Of a stretch of 64,000 bases of DNA, positions 62,393 to 64,000 are shown in pieces; position 1 is the first letter of the stretch, and every line of letters begins with the position of its first letter. This DNA is from Rhodopseudomonas infernalis (GTDB taxonomy: Bacteria; Pseudomonadota; Alphaproteobacteria; Rhizobiales; Xanthobacteraceae). The DNA is taken from NCBI RefSeq assembly GCF_022271405.1, contig NZ_JAJNAL010000022.1, positions 24,761 through 88,760 on the forward strand. The letters run 5' to 3'. The position numbers and the translations under genes were made by a program. The notes beneath the pieces are model-generated. The model saw only the letters and a list, made by a program, of their open reading frames with translations, had not been told where the DNA came from and did not search any database.

Positions 62393-63373
62393 ATGGATTG
62401 GGCTTCCTGGTCAGCCACGGCCGACCGCATTCTGCATTCGCCGAACCTGTCGATTTACGCCGCGCTGGCCGCGGCGGTGGTGTTCGCGCTGATTCTGATC
62501 ATCGCGCTGCTGCGCGCCGACCGCTCGGTTGCCAACGGCGTGCTCGGCATCGTCACGCTGCTCGCGGTGGGCGTCGCTGGCTTCGCGGGGTGGCGGCTGT
62601 TTGTCGAGGGCGCCAGTCCGGCGATGCGGAGCACCGATGCCAGCCGCTCGATCAGCGCAATGCCGGCGCTCGCCTGCGTCGATGATCTGGCCGGCGATGC
62701 CGTGCAGGCGGCCTGCGAGCGCGCGCTGTTTGGTGCGCCGGAAACCATCGCGGCGGCAGTGTCCTACGCCTCCACCCGACTGGCCCAACTCACCGCCCTC
62801 GGCGACGTTGCGGCTGCCGACAAGCGGATGACGCCGGAGATCGACCGGCTGCGCCGCTCGATCGAGCGCGATCGCTATGGCCTGGTCGCCTATGTGCTGA
62901 CTGCGCAGGACCGCTGCGTGCCGGACAATTGCGCGGCGTTCCGGTCGCTGACCGATCACAGCCGCATCGCCGCCAACATGAACGAGCACCTCTACGAGTT
63001 GTCGGTGACCCGCGCCTCGGCGTCCTGGCAGGGCGCGACCGGCGGGGCGCTGGCGGCAGCGGCCGCCGCTGCGCCCGAGGCGCCGACCGGCAAGCCGGTC
63101 AACATCGATTTCGCGACCTCGTCGTCGATCCCGCCGATCTCGATCATGACCGAACCGTCGTCGCCTGCGCCGAGGCCGCCGGCTGCTGCCGCGGCGCCAG
63201 CGTCTGCGCCAGCCGGACAGGCTGCCAAGCGGTCGCCTGCGGCGGCCAACGCACAGGCCCAGGCGCCAGCGCATAGCGGGCAGCCGGCGCCAGCCAAGCG
63301 TGCCCCGCCGAAACCGAAGCCGGCCCCTGCGCCGGTGCAGCTTGCGCCGACGCAGTCGAATTCGGATAACTGA
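62393..63373 (+). CDS. uncharacterised membrane protein with Pro/Ala-rich tail
   Basis: 326 residues. Two membrane segments lie near the N-terminus (about 19-40 and 48-68); a domain of ~140 residues follows (ACVDDLAGDAVQAACERALFGAPETIAAAVSYASTRL, with cysteines ACVDD...AACERA and RCVPDNCAAF that could form disulfides). The last ~100 residues are low-complexity Ala/Pro with few charges (APAAAAAPASAPAG...), typical of a disordered periplasmic tail. I do not recognise the family; it recurs in this bacterial group as a hypothetical. Codon use matches the neighbours. Confidence 0.8.
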   Translation: MDWASWSATADRILHSPNLSIYAALAAAVVFALILIIALLRADRSVANGVLGIVTLLAVGVAGFAGWRLFVEGASPAMRSTDASRSISAMPALACVDDLAGDAVQAACERALFGAPETIAAAVSYASTRLAQLTALGDVAAADKRMTPEIDRLRRSIERDRYGLVAYVLTAQDRCVPDNCAAFRSLTDHSRIAANMNEHLYELSVTRASASWQGATGGALAAAAAAAPEAPTGKPVNIDFATSSSIPPISIMTEPSSPAPRPPAAAAAPASAPAGQAAKRSPAAANAQAQAPAHSGQPAPAKRAPPKPKPAPAPVQLAPTQSNSDN

Positions 63374-63409
63374 TCGCAGCTTCTCCCTGCCTCAGGACGT
63401 TCCGGAACC

Positions 63410-63847
63410 ATGGCGCTGCATATGATCAAGCTCGCGGTCGGCTGCGACTCCGTCAAGGAGCTGACCAGCCGGGTCGCCGAGCGCGCCCGGCTGGCGAAGG
63501 CACAGGGCCTGCCGCGCCAGCATTTCCACATCACCCGCATGGTGCCCAAGCGCGACGCCGAGCTGCTCGACGGCGGGTCGCTGTACTGGGTGATCCGCGG
63601 CGAGATCGCCGCCCGCACCCGGCTGATCGGCATTGAGCCGTTCCGCGACGGCGAGGGCGTCGGCCGTTGCCGGCTGATCATGGAGCCGAAAGTGTATCCG
63701 GTCAGCCCGCGGCCGATGCGGCCGTTCCAGGGCTGGCGCTATCTCACCGCCGCCGACGCGCCGCCGGACCTCGGCAAAGCCGCCGAAAGCATCGCCGCGA
63801 TGCCCGAGCCGATGCGCCGGGAGCTGCGCGAACTGGGGCTGCTGTAG
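63410..63847 (+). CDS. DUF1489 family protein
   Basis: 145 residues. The sequence matches DUF1489 along its length: MALHMIKLAVGCDSVKEL, RQHFHITRMVPKRDAELLDGGSLYWVIRG, GRCRLIMEPKVYPVSPRPMRPFQGWRYL. The family is conserved in alphaproteobacteria; its function is not known. It lies 36 bases downstream of the membrane protein gene in the same direction, so the two may be co-transcribed. Confidence 0.9.
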   Translation: MALHMIKLAVGCDSVKELTSRVAERARLAKAQGLPRQHFHITRMVPKRDAELLDGGSLYWVIRGEIAARTRLIGIEPFRDGEGVGRCRLIMEPKVYPVSPRPMRPFQGWRYLTAADAPPDLGKAAESIAAMPEPMRRELRELGLL

Positions 63848-63854
63848 GCTAGAG

Positions 63855-63877
63855 CGCTTCATCGATTGATCGAAGCG
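63855..63877 (+). terminator. weak hairpin after the DUF1489 gene
   Basis: CGCTTC (63855-63860) pairs with GAAGCG (63872-63877) around an 11-base centre, 8 bases after the stop; no T-run. Could end transcription before the repeat that follows. Confidence 0.35.
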
Positions 63878-63901
63878 ACGACGCCTCTCCAAATGTGGAG
63901 T

Positions 63902-64000
63902 CGTCATCCTGAGGCGCGCGCGTAGCGCGCCTCGAAGGATGCGGCCAGGGTGCTCGCGGCCCATCCTTCGAGGCTCACTGGGCCGGCGGCCCAGTGAGCA
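63902..64000. repeat. palindromic repeat, CATCCTTCGAG / CCTCAGGATGA type (cut by window end)
   Basis: TCATCCTGAGGCGCGCGCG...CCTCGAAGGATG forms one arm pair; CCCATCCTTCGAGGCTCACTG follows, then CACTGGGCCGGCGGCCCAGTG. It shares CCCATCCTTCGAG and the CCTCAGGATGA arm with the copy at 34168-34272. The element continues past the window edge. Confidence 0.75.

Overview
The window is high-GC, tightly packed bacterial DNA that reads like the chromosome of an alphaproteobacterium of the Rhodopseudomonas/Bradyrhizobium group. The grounds are the large number of branched-chain-amino-acid-type (Liv) ABC importers, an alpha-type PccA, a DUF1489 protein, an Ala/Lys-rich H1-like protein, and several families of short palindromic intergenic repeats (CGTCATTGCGAG, CGTCATTCCGGG, CGTCATGGCCGGG and CATCCTTCGAG types) typical of those genera. 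The assignment is an inference from gene content; there is no rRNA or marker gene here. No CRISPR array, prophage or insertion sequence was seen.

Bases 1-22,100 hold three Liv/Urt-type uptake loci with linked enzymes and regulators. (1) A partial binding protein, LivH, LivM, LivG and LivF, followed by an overlapping Rieske ferredoxin, then a convergent formamidase-like hydrolase and a divergent GntR/FCD regulator. (2) A second binding protein and LivH, followed by one 829-residue protein that joins LivM, LivG and LivF, then a cytosine-deaminase-like amidohydrolase and an AMI1-like amidase; a GntR-type palindrome lies upstream. (3) On the minus strand, a UrtA-E-like transporter led by an amidase gene, with a divergent AraC regulator. 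The enzymes suggest uptake and hydrolysis of amides and related nitrogen compounds.

Bases 22,200-34,000 are mostly housekeeping or isolated genes: tRNA-Arg(TCG), a secreted COG3904-like protein, a PhzF-family protein, a DMT exporter, the H1-like protein, a photolyase divergent from a DUF2177 protein, a secreted phosphodiesterase, and a pccA / oxaloacetate-decarboxylase-like / acyP operon.

Bases 34,000-41,600 begin with a run of repeats and continue with a sugar-type (Rbs-like) ABC operon. In it one permease carries a C-terminal six-bladed beta-propeller (strictosidine synthase/SMP-30-like), a second propeller is encoded next, and a second, plain permease is present. This is the most unusual locus in the window.

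Bases 41,700-48,600 carry a PAS hybrid histidine kinase, a convergent DosP-like PAS-PAS-GAF-GGDEF-EAL protein, lipB, an orphan FliN and tRNA-Leu(GAG). Bases 49,000-54,500 are a nitrate/sulfonate/taurine-type ABC importer with a double-nitrilase protein (second half lacking the catalytic cysteine) and a LysR regulator. Bases 54,600-64,000 carry two paralogous polysaccharide deacetylases, MgtE, an aldo/keto reductase, a YdcF-like protein, a GFA/CENP-V protein, a DUF3253 protein, a glutathione transferase, two uncharacterised proteins and a DUF1489 protein, ending in a repeat.
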